Origin: Cytophagales bacterium
GTDB taxonomy: Bacteria > Bacteroidota > Bacteroidia > Cytophagales > Spirosomataceae
Length of the DNA: 64,000 nt
NCBI GenBank assembly: GCA_013298025.1
Contig: JAAFJE010000001.1
Coordinates: forward strand, 186,001 to 250,000
Direction: 5' to 3'
This document shows, in pieces, positions 25,980 to 36,400 of the stretch. Position 1 is the stretch's first letter. The number at the start of each line of letters is the position of its first letter. Made by a program: the position numbers and the translations under genes. The notes under the pieces are model-generated. The model did not search any database. It was not told where the DNA came from and saw only the letters and a program-made list of their open reading frames with translations.

Positions 25980-26612
25980 ATGTCTGATTTATTAGAAAAA
26001 TATTTAGTCCAAAAAGAATCTGCTCATCTCGAATTTAAGAGCAAGATTGATAATCCCTATAAAATCGCGCGTACCCTCACGGCTTTTGCCAATACTTCGG
26101 GTGGTACTTTGCTTGTGGGTATCAACGACGACCGCACCATCAAGGGATGTTCGGAGCTAGAAGAAATGACCAAACTCTCCCATGCCGCCGAACACTTGGT
26201 TGTACCGCCTATCGACCTGCGTTATCGCTCGGTTGTATGGGAAGGCAAACGTAAAGTGCTGATTATTGAAGTGGATGAAAGTACCGACAAGCCTCACCAA
26301 GCATTAGACGAAAAAGGCGAAACAACGGTGTATGTGCGTGCCAACGACCAAACTACACCTGTCACCAAAGAAATGTCGCAGATTTTGGATAAAACTGATA
26401 AATCAGTGGATAATGCCTTACTCGAACAGTCCAATGTAAAGTATTTGATTACGTACCTGAAAAAAAATAGGCGTATCTCTGCTAAAGAATACGCCAAGTT
26501 GGTGAATATTTCTGAATACCGTGCCAAAAAACAGCTCGAATCGCTTACTTACGAGGGTGTGTTGCTGATGCTGTCGAAACAACGACCTCCGCAGTTTGTC
26601 TTAAAGGCATAA
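25980..26612 (+). CDS. Schlafen-type AlbA_2 putative DNA-binding protein
   Basis: The 210-residue protein begins with an AlbA_2 domain (about 10-125): HLEFKSKIDNPYKIARTLTA, then FANTSGGTLLVGINDDRTIKG. The C-terminal 60 residues (RRISAKEYAKLVNISEYRAK) look like a winged helix. Such proteins are usually called transcription regulators or ATP-binding proteins, but their biochemical role is poorly known; some occur near defence or mobile loci, which is not seen here. It converges with the DUF2264 gene, with only 4 bases between the two stop codons. Confidence 0.82.
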   Translation: MSDLLEKYLVQKESAHLEFKSKIDNPYKIARTLTAFANTSGGTLLVGINDDRTIKGCSELEEMTKLSHAAEHLVVPPIDLRYRSVVWEGKRKVLIIEVDESTDKPHQALDEKGETTVYVRANDQTTPVTKEMSQILDKTDKSVDNALLEQSNVKYLITYLKKNRRISAKEYAKLVNISEYRAKKQLESLTYEGVLLMLSKQRPPQFVLKA

Positions 26613-26616
26613 CTTC

Positions 26617-27822
26617 CTAATCTTCGGCATGGTCGCCCAAGACGTTTTCGCCTGTCCAAATTTTTAACGAAGTCCATTTTTCAGCAGGGTTTTGCCAGAA
26701 AGGGTCGGTTTCGGGCAAGCCCAAAGGCAATAAAATGACTGAGCATAAATACAAGCTGCCCGTATTGTTATACACATCTGCCAAGTCGTCTTGCGAGCCG
26801 TACAAACCGATGGTAAGCCAGCCATTTTGGAAAGTACTTGGGCTTTCGGTGGTCTTTTTCAACACGGCTGTGAGGGCACAACGCACTTGGGCTGGACTCA
26901 AATGCTTGGGCAAGGCGTGTTTGTAAGCAAGGTCGGCTAAATGATGAAACGCCGCTCCTCTATACACAATCGAACGCCCCGTAGCTGGAAAGCTCCCATC
27001 GCTATTGATAAGCCTTTCCTGAATCATGGCATAGCGTTCGCTTCGTGCTTTGAGTTTGGCCGCAAAACCATTGAATGTGCTACTTTTGGTGCTAACCGAA
27101 GCTAAGATTTGGTTGAGATAAGGATGAATCACATAGCTGTTGTAATAGTCCCAATGGTACTGCGAGCCATCAGAATACACCCCATCGCCTACATACCATT
27201 GCTCGAACTGTCGGAAGCAATACTCTACCCGTACCACATCCCAAGGATAGCCATATTGACAAAAGAATGCTTCTATCATACCCGAAAACAAAATCCAGTT
27301 GGAAAACACAGGCTTGATATTACGAGTAGCCAAAAAAGCCGTTATCACTTGTTGTTTGGTATTGGCATCTAAATGCTCCCACAACCACGGACAACGCACA
27401 AAGGCAATCGCCAAAAAGGAGGCATCAACCAAGGGCTGTCCGCCTTTTTCAAAAGTCATGTAGTCTTTTGCTTTGGGATTTACGGCATTTGAAACAGATT
27501 TCAAGGCATAATCTCTATATTTTTGGCGAAGTTGTTGCTCGTAAGCCGAGCCACCTTCTAAGTTGAGCCAAGGAGCAATACCGCAGAGCGTTCGGGCAAA
27601 AGCTTCTAAATAAGCCACTTCTTTCCGAGTGGTAGGATTATCGCTTCTTTTAGAAATGATAGCTGGTAAATTGATACGCAGACTATCATGAGCCAAACTG
27701 CGTAACACAGGTGCTGAAAGTTGGTCTAAATGTTTGAGCCAAAACAGCCTGTCGCCTGCTCCATTTTGTGCCTGTACTTGGCTACAAATACACAGTAAAA
27801 TACCAAAAATAAGTTTTTTCAT
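26617..27822 (-). CDS. DUF2264 protein, putative glycoside hydrolase
   Basis: A 401-residue exported protein with signal peptide MKKLIFGILLCICSQVQAQ. The body is an (alpha/alpha)-type toroid with DRLFWLKHLDQLSAPVLRSL and WLNLEGG. Aromatic-rich motifs YCFRQFEQWYVGDGVYSDGS and QYHWDYYNSYVIHPY follow. This is the DUF2264 family; from memory some members are beta-glucuronidases (GH154), which I could not verify. It is the last gene of the PUL and follows GH88, agreeing with a role on uronic-acid glycans. The start at 27822 is chosen for the signal peptide; an upstream ATG at 27834 is in frame. Confidence 0.78.
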   Translation of the reverse strand: MKKLIFGILLCICSQVQAQNGAGDRLFWLKHLDQLSAPVLRSLAHDSLRINLPAIISKRSDNPTTRKEVAYLEAFARTLCGIAPWLNLEGGSAYEQQLRQKYRDYALKSVSNAVNPKAKDYMTFEKGGQPLVDASFLAIAFVRCPWLWEHLDANTKQQVITAFLATRNIKPVFSNWILFSGMIEAFFCQYGYPWDVVRVEYCFRQFEQWYVGDGVYSDGSQYHWDYYNSYVIHPYLNQILASVSTKSSTFNGFAAKLKARSERYAMIQERLINSDGSFPATGRSIVYRGAAFHHLADLAYKHALPKHLSPAQVRCALTAVLKKTTESPSTFQNGWLTIGLYGSQDDLADVYNNTGSLYLCSVILLPLGLPETDPFWQNPAEKWTSLKIWTGENVLGDHAED

Positions 27823-27845
27823 ATAAAAAATCACAGGTTTAAGTA

Positions 27846-27962
27846 ATAATGTAAAATTGTGAGTTAGTGATTGAGTTAATTGTGAATAAAACCCACTAAC
27901 TCATTCACAACTCACAATTGACTAATTCACAACTCACTAACTCACAATTCAATAACTAACTG
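27846..27962. repeat. 3'-end palindromic repeat, locus R3
   Basis: The left arm (AAAATTGTGAGTTAGTGATT) and right arms (CACTAACTCATTCACAACTC; ACTCACTAACTCACAATTCA) fill the whole gap between the GH88 stop (27963) and the DUF2264 start. It lies inside the presumed PUL transcript and could fold into a long hairpin in the mRNA. Confidence 0.75.
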
Positions 27963-29156
27963 TTACATTTCTAAATAGCGTTTCATGGCTTCAAAATAGT
28001 AATAATCGGCATACGTTAAAGGCACGTCAACTTCGGTATTTCCCGGAATATGTCCTACACAATGTTGTATGACAAAACCGCCATTCATGCCTGCACGGGC
28101 TTTGTAAGGGGCTTTCGAGAGGTTGACCAAAATGGTTTCTGCTTCTTTAAAATAGCTTTTTTTCAAGCTTGCATTGCTATACTTGCCTAATTCTAACAAA
28201 GCCGAGGCTGTGATAGAAGCCGCCGAGGCATCACGCAGGGCTTCGGGAATATTGGGGGCGTTGTAATCCCAAAAAGGGATTTTATCGGCAGGCAAATGCG
28301 GATTTGCCATGATATATTTCGCAATCTGCTGTGCTTGTTTGAGGTAAATTGGATTTTTGGTTTCACGATACATCACCGTATAGCCGTACAGCCCCCACGC
28401 TTGTCCTCTTGCCCAAGCCGACTCGTCGGCAAAGCCTTGGGCGGTTCTTTTTTGTTGTACTGCACCCGTTGCTCCATTGTAATTGATTACATGGTACGAG
28501 CTAAAGTCGGGACGAAAATGGTGCTTCATGGTTGTATTGGCGTGCGTTACGGCAATTTTATAATAGCTCGAATCGCCCGTTACCTTGGTTGCCCAAAACA
28601 GCAATTCGAGGTTCATCATGTTGTCGATAATCACCAAAAACTCGTCTTTTTTACCATCCCACGACTTAATACAACCCACCGTTGGATTGAAACGAGAAGC
28701 GAGCGATTTGGCACTTTGAATCAAAATATCTTTGTATTCGGGCTTGGGTGCAATGTCTTTGGCATTGCCAAAACTACAAAACATCATAAACCCAAGGTCG
28801 TGCGTAGTGGTATTAAACTGCTCTTTTTCCAGTAATTTTAATATTCTATTGGCTTCGTCAAGCATAGCTTTGTCGTGGGTTTGTTGGTAAATATACAACA
28901 ACGAACCGGGATAAAAACCGCTACACCACCAACCAGAATTGCTCCATTCGTATTTATTGGTATTGGGGAAAAAGGTTTTGGGAAACTTGTCGGCTGGTAA
29001 ATTTTTGGCTAAAACTTTGTATTGAGCTTCGGCAAATTTGAAGTTTTGTTGAAAAAGTTTGGACAAAGGTTTGTTGCTTTGCTGACTCCAAGCGAAGGTA
29101 CAAACCATACTACATAGCAAAAGGGTTTGGAAGAAACGTAGAGAATAGTTGTTCAT
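27963..29156 (-). CDS. GH88-family unsaturated glucuronyl hydrolase
   Basis: A 397-residue exported enzyme with an N-terminal signal (residues about 1-25, CTFAWSQ). The (alpha/alpha)6 barrel shows the family stretches DNMMNLELLFWA (about 185-196, with the catalytic-region Asp) and ADESAWARGQAWGLYGY (about 242-258), plus GFMMFCSFGNA. GH88 enzymes remove the 4,5-unsaturated uronic acid left by polysaccharide lyases. That makes an upstream lyase likely, and the neighbouring BNR_4 protein is the candidate. No sulfatase is in the locus. Confidence 0.9.
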   Translation of the reverse strand: MNNYSLRFFQTLLLCSMVCTFAWSQQSNKPLSKLFQQNFKFAEAQYKVLAKNLPADKFPKTFFPNTNKYEWSNSGWWCSGFYPGSLLYIYQQTHDKAMLDEANRILKLLEKEQFNTTTHDLGFMMFCSFGNAKDIAPKPEYKDILIQSAKSLASRFNPTVGCIKSWDGKKDEFLVIIDNMMNLELLFWATKVTGDSSYYKIAVTHANTTMKHHFRPDFSSYHVINYNGATGAVQQKRTAQGFADESAWARGQAWGLYGYTVMYRETKNPIYLKQAQQIAKYIMANPHLPADKIPFWDYNAPNIPEALRDASAASITASALLELGKYSNASLKKSYFKEAETILVNLSKAPYKARAGMNGGFVIQHCVGHIPGNTEVDVPLTYADYYYFEAMKRYLEM

Positions 29157-29213
29157 GGTAACGATTGTTCATGGTTAAATATTAGTATAAAGCCCCGAAA
29201 AAAAGCGACTTAC

Positions 29214-30521
29214 TCATTTAATTGGAATTTCTATCACTGCAACCGTTTGCGGTGGAATATTGGCTTTGCCTTCACCGTCGGCTTGCTCAACTTTCTGGAC
29301 AAACACGTGCAATTGCTTACGGCTTTTCCACAGTTCGGTATCATAACTTGGCTCCCAAGAGCCAACCGATTCCGATACGTCTTTGAGTACCCATTGGTTG
29401 AGTCTCAAATTGGCACAATACGCTGTAGAAACCTTATCGCCTCGCTCGGCATCTCTGAAAAGCAACAAGGCCGCTTGCTGATTTTTGTATTGCCACGTAA
29501 TCAACTGCGGGCGGGCAATAGGAATGCGTTTTGTACCTACGCCACTGAGGCTAAAAGGTGTTTTACGAAAACCTAAGTTTCGGACTTGCCATTGTTTTTC
29601 TTGTAAAAAAATCAGATGATATTGCGGAATGCTGTCGTTTTTTTCTTTAAAATAAGTCGCTATGTATGGATTGCCTTGGGCATCGGCAACCATAGAAGTT
29701 TGGTTGATAAGCTCGCTTTGTTGGGGAATTTTGCAAGCATATTCGGCGGTTTGGGCGGTAATCGGCAACTGATAGGCGACACCTTGGCTGTTTTCCCAAG
29801 TAATGCCCCCATCTTTCGAGCGGGCATAAGCCATGTCGTGATTGCTGGCAACGTCGGCACTTTCACGCCAAACCCACGATAGATGCAACGTCCCTTGGGT
29901 ATCTAAACACGCCTGCCAATAGGCATTGCGTTGGTTTTGTCCGTCAATTAGGTTTTCTTGTATGGTTTGCCATTTTTTATGTTGAACACTGTAGCGTTTC
30001 AAGACCAAATTCCCTTTGCCCGAAGCACCATTGCGGTACATAAAGAGTAAATCGCCATTGGGTAAACGATAAAACTCTGGGTAGGTTACTCGTTGTTCGA
30101 CTTCGCCTGTCATGGGTATTTTTTCCGACATTTCAAGCTCCAAGGCTTGTTTACTGATGGCATAGCGAAGGGGATTGTTGTGATGGTCCCAAGAAAGATG
30201 CAGGAAGCCTTCGCCATCGACCATGATACTGATGCTGTTGTGGGCATCGGCAACATTGCCTTTGAAAGCCGTATTGTGTAGCTGCCACTGCGTAGAACCG
30301 AGTTTTCTTTTGCCTACAACCACCCGTCCTTCGGCATTATAAAAGGCAATAAATTGGTGTTTTTTGAATGTAACTAAAGCATTTTTTCTAAAAACGACGG
30401 TATTTACTGAATTGTTTGCCCAGCCTTCGGCCACTGGAACAGTCTTTTGTGCCACACTGGTAAGTGCCACACCGATAAAGGCAACAACCAAAAGTAGGAT
30501 TGTCAATGTTTTTTTAAGCAT
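29214..30521 (-). CDS. BNR_4 seven-bladed propeller protein, candidate polysaccharide lyase
   Basis: A 435-residue exported protein with a signal at about 1-24 and repeated propeller blades. The motif HNSISIMVDGEG followed by LHLSWDHHNNPLRYAIS (about 95-125), and YPEFYRLPNGDLLFMYRNG, are typical of BNR_4 proteins. Some propeller lyases (ulvan lyases PL24/PL25 and the rhamnose-glucuronate lyase group) share this fold. Placement between susD and GH88 suggests it creates the unsaturated uronates that GH88 removes. Activity is inference; a non-catalytic sugar-binding role is the alternative. Confidence 0.75.
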   Translation of the reverse strand: MLKKTLTILLLVVAFIGVALTSVAQKTVPVAEGWANNSVNTVVFRKNALVTFKKHQFIAFYNAEGRVVVGKRKLGSTQWQLHNTAFKGNVADAHNSISIMVDGEGFLHLSWDHHNNPLRYAISKQALELEMSEKIPMTGEVEQRVTYPEFYRLPNGDLLFMYRNGASGKGNLVLKRYSVQHKKWQTIQENLIDGQNQRNAYWQACLDTQGTLHLSWVWRESADVASNHDMAYARSKDGGITWENSQGVAYQLPITAQTAEYACKIPQQSELINQTSMVADAQGNPYIATYFKEKNDSIPQYHLIFLQEKQWQVRNLGFRKTPFSLSGVGTKRIPIARPQLITWQYKNQQAALLLFRDAERGDKVSTAYCANLRLNQWVLKDVSESVGSWEPSYDTELWKSRKQLHVFVQKVEQADGEGKANIPPQTVAVIEIPIK

Positions 30522-30547
30522 AAAGGTTTTGTATTAAGTTGAAGAAA

Positions 30548-30592
30548 AAAGGCTATAAGCCCTAGCAAAGATGCGTTCAGCTTATAGCCTTT
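30548..30592 (-). terminator. Intra-locus hairpin with U-tract after susD
   Basis: AAAGGCTATAAG pairs with CTTATAGCCTTT around a 21-base loop. On the minus strand it is followed by TTTTTTCTTC. It lies between the susD stop and the BNR_4 gene and may reduce enzyme expression relative to the transport genes. Confidence 0.7.
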
Positions 30593-30617
30593 CCCTTTAC
30601 AAAAGCTTTTTACGAGC

Positions 30618-32231
30618 CTAATAACCAGGGTTTTGCTCTAGCTTCGCATCTTTATTCAAATCTATTTCCGATTGCGGAATGGGTAACAACAAATGTTTGC
30701 TCGCCAGTCCTGTAATAGGGTTTAAAGTACTATTGCCATTGAGTTTGAGCGTCCTATCCACCAGCGTTCCTGTACGCATAAGAGTCATTCGACGGTTTTC
30801 TTCGCCTACGAGTTCTCTGGCTCTTTCGTCGAGGATAAAATCCAAGTTTACTTGTGCGGCTGTAATAGGCGTAGCATTGGCTCTGTTGCGTATTACATTG
30901 ATACTATTGGCGGCATCGGCTAGTTTTCCTTGCTTAAATTGGGCTTCCGCCAATAGCAAATATGTTTCGCCCAAACGCATCAAGATAATGTCTTTTATCA
31001 TCCCAAAACCAAACTCATCGGTAGGGTCAAATTGATACCATTTCGTAATATGGGGACAAATTTTGAAAACTGTATCCGCCCCTGTATATGGCACAGGTTG
31101 TTTGTACTTGGCATTGGCAGGGTCGTTGTAGTAAAATTGGCGACGCAAATTGTAATGCGAGTTACGCATATCTTTTTTCTCATACAAGCCATAAATCACC
31201 CAGTTGCTCAATCGTAAGCGAGCAATGCCACGTCCGCCAAGCGAGTCGGTGAGTTTCATACCTGCAATTTGGTAATAAGCAGCTCCCCAAATACGGCGTT
31301 GCTGGGGTGCGTTGGTTACGCCTCCTACCACGGTGTTGGGGTTTTCCATTTCCATTACCCAAATCGACTCACGGTTGCCTTGTCCACGGCGTTGATTACC
31401 ATACCAAAACATATCCGAAAACGCATCGCCTGCTAAAGCCGATTTTGTACCAAAACGGCTAGTCATTAAATTGAACTTTCCACTATTAATCACCGCCAAA
31501 CATTGCTGTTCTGCCAAATCGGGTTTACCAATACGCAAATATGCCTCTGCCAATAATTGTTGTGCAGCGGCTTTGTTGACACGGGCAACAAGGGGCTTTC
31601 CACCTGCTTTCTTTACGTTGTCGATGTCGGGCAAATTATTCGTGGCAAACGTTAGGTCTTCTACAATAAGGGCATTTACATTTTCGACCGACGCTCGCAC
31701 GAAATCAGTTTTAGGAGTAGTGAGTGGTTCTTTTATCAAGGGAACTTTTCCGAAGAGCGTCACCAATACATTGTAGGCATAAGCCCGATAAAAACGTGCT
31801 TCGGCATTGATGGCGTTTTTGTTGGCTTGCGTCATCCCCGACAAACCCGGATTTTCGATGTTTTTGATGATAATATTGGTATTGTTAATCATTCTGTAAG
31901 CCCAACTCCAAGCAAAAGACGCTGCTCCGTCGGTAGGAATCAGGGTAGCATAGTTGTAATAGGGTACTTCTATGCCTTGGGCTTGGGCAGCCACAGCCAC
32001 ATCGGTACCTACTTGCCAAACCGACGGCCAGCCTTGGGCATCTGATTTGGTAAAAAACTGGCTCAAATGGTTGTGCAAACCTACTACAGAGGCCTCAAAC
32101 CCAAGCGAATCGGTGAGGGTAGCAGGTGCATAAGAAGAATAGACAGTTTCGGCCAAAAACTCGTCTTTACATGATGAAAGTAAGCCCGTACCCATGATGA
32201 GGCCAAATAAGGCTAAAATATATTTTTTCAT
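30618..32231 (-). CDS. SusD/RagB-like glycan-binding lipoprotein (PUL 1)
   Basis: A 537-residue outer-membrane lipoprotein with lipobox LLSSCKDEF. The helix-rich TPR-like core includes ARFYRAYAYNVLVTLFGKVP (about 155-174), and the C-terminal SusD part has LGETYLLLAEAQF and FILDERARELVGEENRR. It caps a SusC barrel and captures oligosaccharides. Its partner susC lies 1.2 kb upstream, separated by an insertion sequence, so supply of its transcript may be altered. Confidence 0.93.
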   Translation of the reverse strand: MKKYILALFGLIMGTGLLSSCKDEFLAETVYSSYAPATLTDSLGFEASVVGLHNHLSQFFTKSDAQGWPSVWQVGTDVAVAAQAQGIEVPYYNYATLIPTDGAASFAWSWAYRMINNTNIIIKNIENPGLSGMTQANKNAINAEARFYRAYAYNVLVTLFGKVPLIKEPLTTPKTDFVRASVENVNALIVEDLTFATNNLPDIDNVKKAGGKPLVARVNKAAAQQLLAEAYLRIGKPDLAEQQCLAVINSGKFNLMTSRFGTKSALAGDAFSDMFWYGNQRRGQGNRESIWVMEMENPNTVVGGVTNAPQQRRIWGAAYYQIAGMKLTDSLGGRGIARLRLSNWVIYGLYEKKDMRNSHYNLRRQFYYNDPANAKYKQPVPYTGADTVFKICPHITKWYQFDPTDEFGFGMIKDIILMRLGETYLLLAEAQFKQGKLADAANSINVIRNRANATPITAAQVNLDFILDERARELVGEENRRMTLMRTGTLVDRTLKLNGNSTLNPITGLASKHLLLPIPQSEIDLNKDAKLEQNPGY

Positions 32232-32242
32232 TCTTTTCTTAT

Positions 32243-33341
32243 TAGGACTTACGCAAAAGTTGTCTTAGCCTTACAAAAGTTGTAAATTGAGCCAAATCAA
32301 TAACGAGTTGTTTTATGAATTATCAAGCCTTTCGAGACCTTTATTGTCATTATTTGCAGGAAAGTTTTCAAAACTTTACCTGTACGAATTTATCTGATAG
32401 TGTCGAAGGCATTAGCCATGATAAATTAACTCGCTACTTGGGAACTTATCCTGTTGATGAAAAGAGTTTATTTGAAAAACTTCATCCAGAAGCCGGTTGT
32501 CTATCCTCAAATGGATACCTAATCTTTGACGACACAGTGCTGGATAAGCGTTATAGTCGTCAAATTACAATGGTACGCAGACAATACAGTGGTAATACAG
32601 GTGGTATTGTACAAGGTATTGGAGTCGTGGTTATGTTGTATTATGTACCATCCTTAGATAAATTCTATCTTTTAGGCTATCGAATCTTCGACCGCTGCGG
32701 CGGACCGTCCAGACTTAGACGGCAAGAGTAAAATCGACCACGTCGAGGACTTATTGGATGATGCTCAGAGTCAATGTGTTGCTTATCAAGGAGTTCTTAT
32801 GGACACATGGTATGCGGTTGCTCGATTATTCCAGAAGATTCATCATTTGAGTAAATATTTTTATTGTCCTATTAAAACCAATCGTTTAGTGAAGGATTCC
32901 ACAGCTAAGACTTACTCTTCCGTAGGCAATATAAGCTGGAATGAACATCAACAACAATATGGCAAGCCTCTCAAAGTAAAAGACTTAAACATGGATGTTA
33001 GACTATTTAAGGTTATTGTATCTACCGACAGAACCGACTACATACTGACTAATGATTTGAAACCGAATACTGTTGAATTTATTGCTAAAATCCAAAAAAT
33101 GCGTTGGAATATAGAATCGTTTAATCGAGAAATAAAACAATTGACTGGTATTGATAAATGCCAATGCCGAAAAGCAACTGCTCAAAGAAATCACATATTC
33201 TATGCCATGTTGGTATGGAATAGGCTCAAACAAACAGCTTACCAAACTTGGAACACAATTTATCAGGTTAAATTTGAACCCCTCAAAAAATTTATCGTTG
33301 AGAGACTCAAAATGAAAACTCCAAGTTTTGCGTAAGTTCTA
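32243..33341 (+). mobile_element. Insertion sequence inside the susC-susD operon
   Basis: The 1099-bp element is bounded by inverted repeats TAGGACTTACGCAAAAGTTG and the complement of CAAGTTTTGCGTAAGTTCTA. The 5-bp direct repeat CTTAT flanks it at 32238-32242 and 33342-33346, which marks it as an insertion. It carries one transposase frame on the plus strand, against the direction of the surrounding operon. The transposase resembles IS701-like DDE enzymes; the family is not certain. Confidence 0.9.
32315..33335 (+). pseudogene. Frameshifted DDE transposase
   Basis: The first frame (32315-32731) carries FDDTVLDKRYS with the first Asp and ends just after GYRIFD. The second frame, open from before 32700 to 33335, continues AAADRPDLDGKSKIDHVEDL and carries LMDTWYA and MRWNIESFNREIK with the likely catalytic Glu. 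Skipping one base near 32690-32700 joins them into one transposase of about 340 residues. No classic slippery heptamer is present, so a disabling mutation or sequence error is more likely than programmed shifting. Confidence 0.8.
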
Positions 33342-33462
33342 CTTATTTTAAAAATTTTACTTGATGCTGGTTCTGTACGAAAATGTTATCTCATGACATA
33401 AGCCTTTACTCCTTCGCCCCTATTCATTATTTCTTTAAGCTTTCGTACCAACAACCAAACGT

Positions 33463-36400
33463 TTATTTAAGCGTTACATTTACCCCTAACACAAAATTGC
33501 GAACCAAAGGATAATTGTTTGTCCAGTCGCCAGAACCTCTAAACGAGAAGTCGTTTTCGGGGTCCCAACCTAGCCAATTGGTAAAGGTGTATAAATTACG
33601 ACCACTCATATAAACGGTCAGCGAACCCAAGCCCAATTTGCTTGCCAAAGTTGCAGGGGCATTATAGCTTAGGGTTATGTCTTTGATGCGTGTGTAGCTG
33701 TTGTCGGACGGATACCCATAGCCTCTGGTATTGAAATAACGCAACGACGGACGAGTATTGCTTTTGTTTTCTTCTGTCCAATAACCAATGGCATCAGGCG
33801 TATTCATACGACCCGCTTCGTCGGCAAAAGTTAGGTTTACGTTATTTTTCAAGCCTCCTTGTACGGTTTGGATGAATACATTCAAATGGAAGTTTTTATA
33901 GTGAAAGGTATTCGTAAAACCACCCGTCCATTTGGGTAATGTTGTACCTAAAATGGTTCTGTCGTCGGCTGTAATTTTTTTGTCGCCATTTATATCAGCA
34001 AATTTCAAATCGCCAGGTTTGGCACCAGGGTCTTGTTGCGAAGCGTCTTCGCCTACTTGCCAAACGCCTTCTAATTTGTAGTCATAAATAATGCCTAACG
34101 ATTGTCCTAAAAACCAACGGTTGCCTAAGTCATCTTTACCATCGCCATAAAGCTCTACTATTTTGTTGCGGTACGAAGCAAAGTTGATATTACTTTCCCA
34201 TTTAAAATCGCCTGCTTTGACGTTGACGGTATTCAGGGTAATTTCAATGCCTTGATTTTCTGACTTTCCTAGGTTGTCGAGAATCGACGAATAGCCTGTG
34301 GCGGCTGGTAGGTTACGACGCAAAATCAGGTCTTCTGTTTTGGTTTGGTAGGCATCAATTGTACCTGTAATACGATTATTGAAGAGAGAGAAATCTAAAC
34401 CGAAGTTTAATGAAGTGGTATTTTCCCATTTCAGGTTGCTATTACCCAAGTTATTGGCCAATACCCCAATGGTGCTTACCCCCGAAAACGGAAAACGCAC
34501 CGAGCTTGCCGTGGTAAGCGTACCATATACGCCAATGGCTTCATTACCTGTTTTACCATAAGAACTACGCAATTTGAGGTTGTTGATGAAAGGAATATCT
34601 TGCATAAAACGCTCTTTACTGATGTTCCAGCCTAAACCAACCGATGGAAATAAACCGTATTTAGAAGTATTCCCTCCAAATACCGAAGAACCATCTCGGC
34701 GAGCCGTTACGGTTAACAAATAGCGACTATCATACGAGTAATTGATACGTCCCATTTGCGACAAATTGCTGCGTTTGTCACGGTATGAGCCACTGGTTTG
34801 TGTTGCTCCTGCCCCAAGGTTGTAGTACGAAAGTTCGTCGTTGATAAAGCCCGTTGCTCCTGCCGAAGTACTCATATAATCTTTCGACTGAGCACTGTAT
34901 AAGCCTGTAAAGTCGAAGTGGTGTTTGCCCCAATCTTTGTTATAAGTAAAGATGTTTTCTAGCAAAAATGAGTTCGATTCGGCATTGAAAATACTTGCCG
35001 AGCCAATCGTGCTGTTGGCATCTCTACCCGTATAACTTCCCGAACGAGAAGGCACCGTGATATAAGACGCATTGAGGCGGTATTTGAGTCCCGGTACAAA
35101 CGAGGGTTTGAGTTCGGCGTAAAAATTACCATTAAAATTTTTACTGCGTTCTAGGCGGTCAACGTTCAAGCCGATAAGCGGATTGGTGTAAAGTAATTCG
35201 GGATACATCGGATAAATTTCGTAGCCTCCACTTCCATTATACACCGTTCCATACGGACTCATAGCAGCAGCCAAATAGAAGTTGGTACGACCGCCATCGT
35301 AATTATTAGCCGTAAAAAACAAAGATGTACCAATGCTGAGATAATCGGTGATATTTACATCTAAATTAGAACGAAACGAAGCACGGTTGTACTGATAGCC
35401 TTTTACCACACCATCTTGTTTCAAAAATTCGCCCGAAATATAGTATTTCACATCGGCAGTACCCCCCGAAATGCTCAAATTATGGTCTTGCAATACGCCC
35501 GTTTGGGTTGTCAGGTCTATCCAATCGGTTACTTTTTTGGCATTATAATTACTCACTTCGTAGGCATTGGGCAATACGGCCGTTTGGGTAAGACCGTTTT
35601 GCTTCATGTAATCGGCATATTTTTGTACGTATTTTTCTGGACTACTGGGCGTTAAAATATGGGCAATATTTTCGATACCCACATAGGTATTGTAGCGAAT
35701 GGTTGGTTTGCCCGAAGCCCCTCTTTTGGTCGTAATCAAAATAACCCCATTCGAGCCTCTTACGCCATAAATGGCTACCGCAGAGGCATCTTTCAAAATT
35801 TCGATAGAGGCTATATCGTTGGGATTGATGTCGTTGGTAACGCCATCGGTATTACTCAATGGTACGCCATCAACTACAATAAAAGGCCCTGTTCCCGCCG
35901 TAATAGAGTTTAAGCCTCGCACTTGCACACTCGCCGAAGCACCCGGCACCGAAGACGATTGCGAAATATTTACCCCTGCTACCGAACCCTCAATGGCGTG
36001 TAGCACGTTGGTAACGGGCACTTGGCTCAAACGAGCCTTGGGTACAGATGTCACCGAGCCCGTGAGGTCGGTGCGTTTTTGTGTACCATAACCCACCACC
36101 ACTACTTCGTTGAGGGCTTGGCTACTGCTTTTTAGGGTAACGTTTATTATTGTACGTCTGCCAACCGTAACTTCCTGCCTTTCATAGCCTACCGACGAAA
36201 ACACAAGCGTTACGTTATCGTCGCTGACGGTCAAGCTATAGTTTCCGTTTGCGTCGGAACTTGTGCCTTTTTGTGTGCCTTTGATAAGCACCGTAACGCC
36301 TACGATAGGTTCGCCTTTTTCGGCATCTACAACTTTTCCCGTCACGGTATTGACCAAGTTGAGGGGAGTGATGGCACGAGGCAACAGTTGCGTAGCCAAT

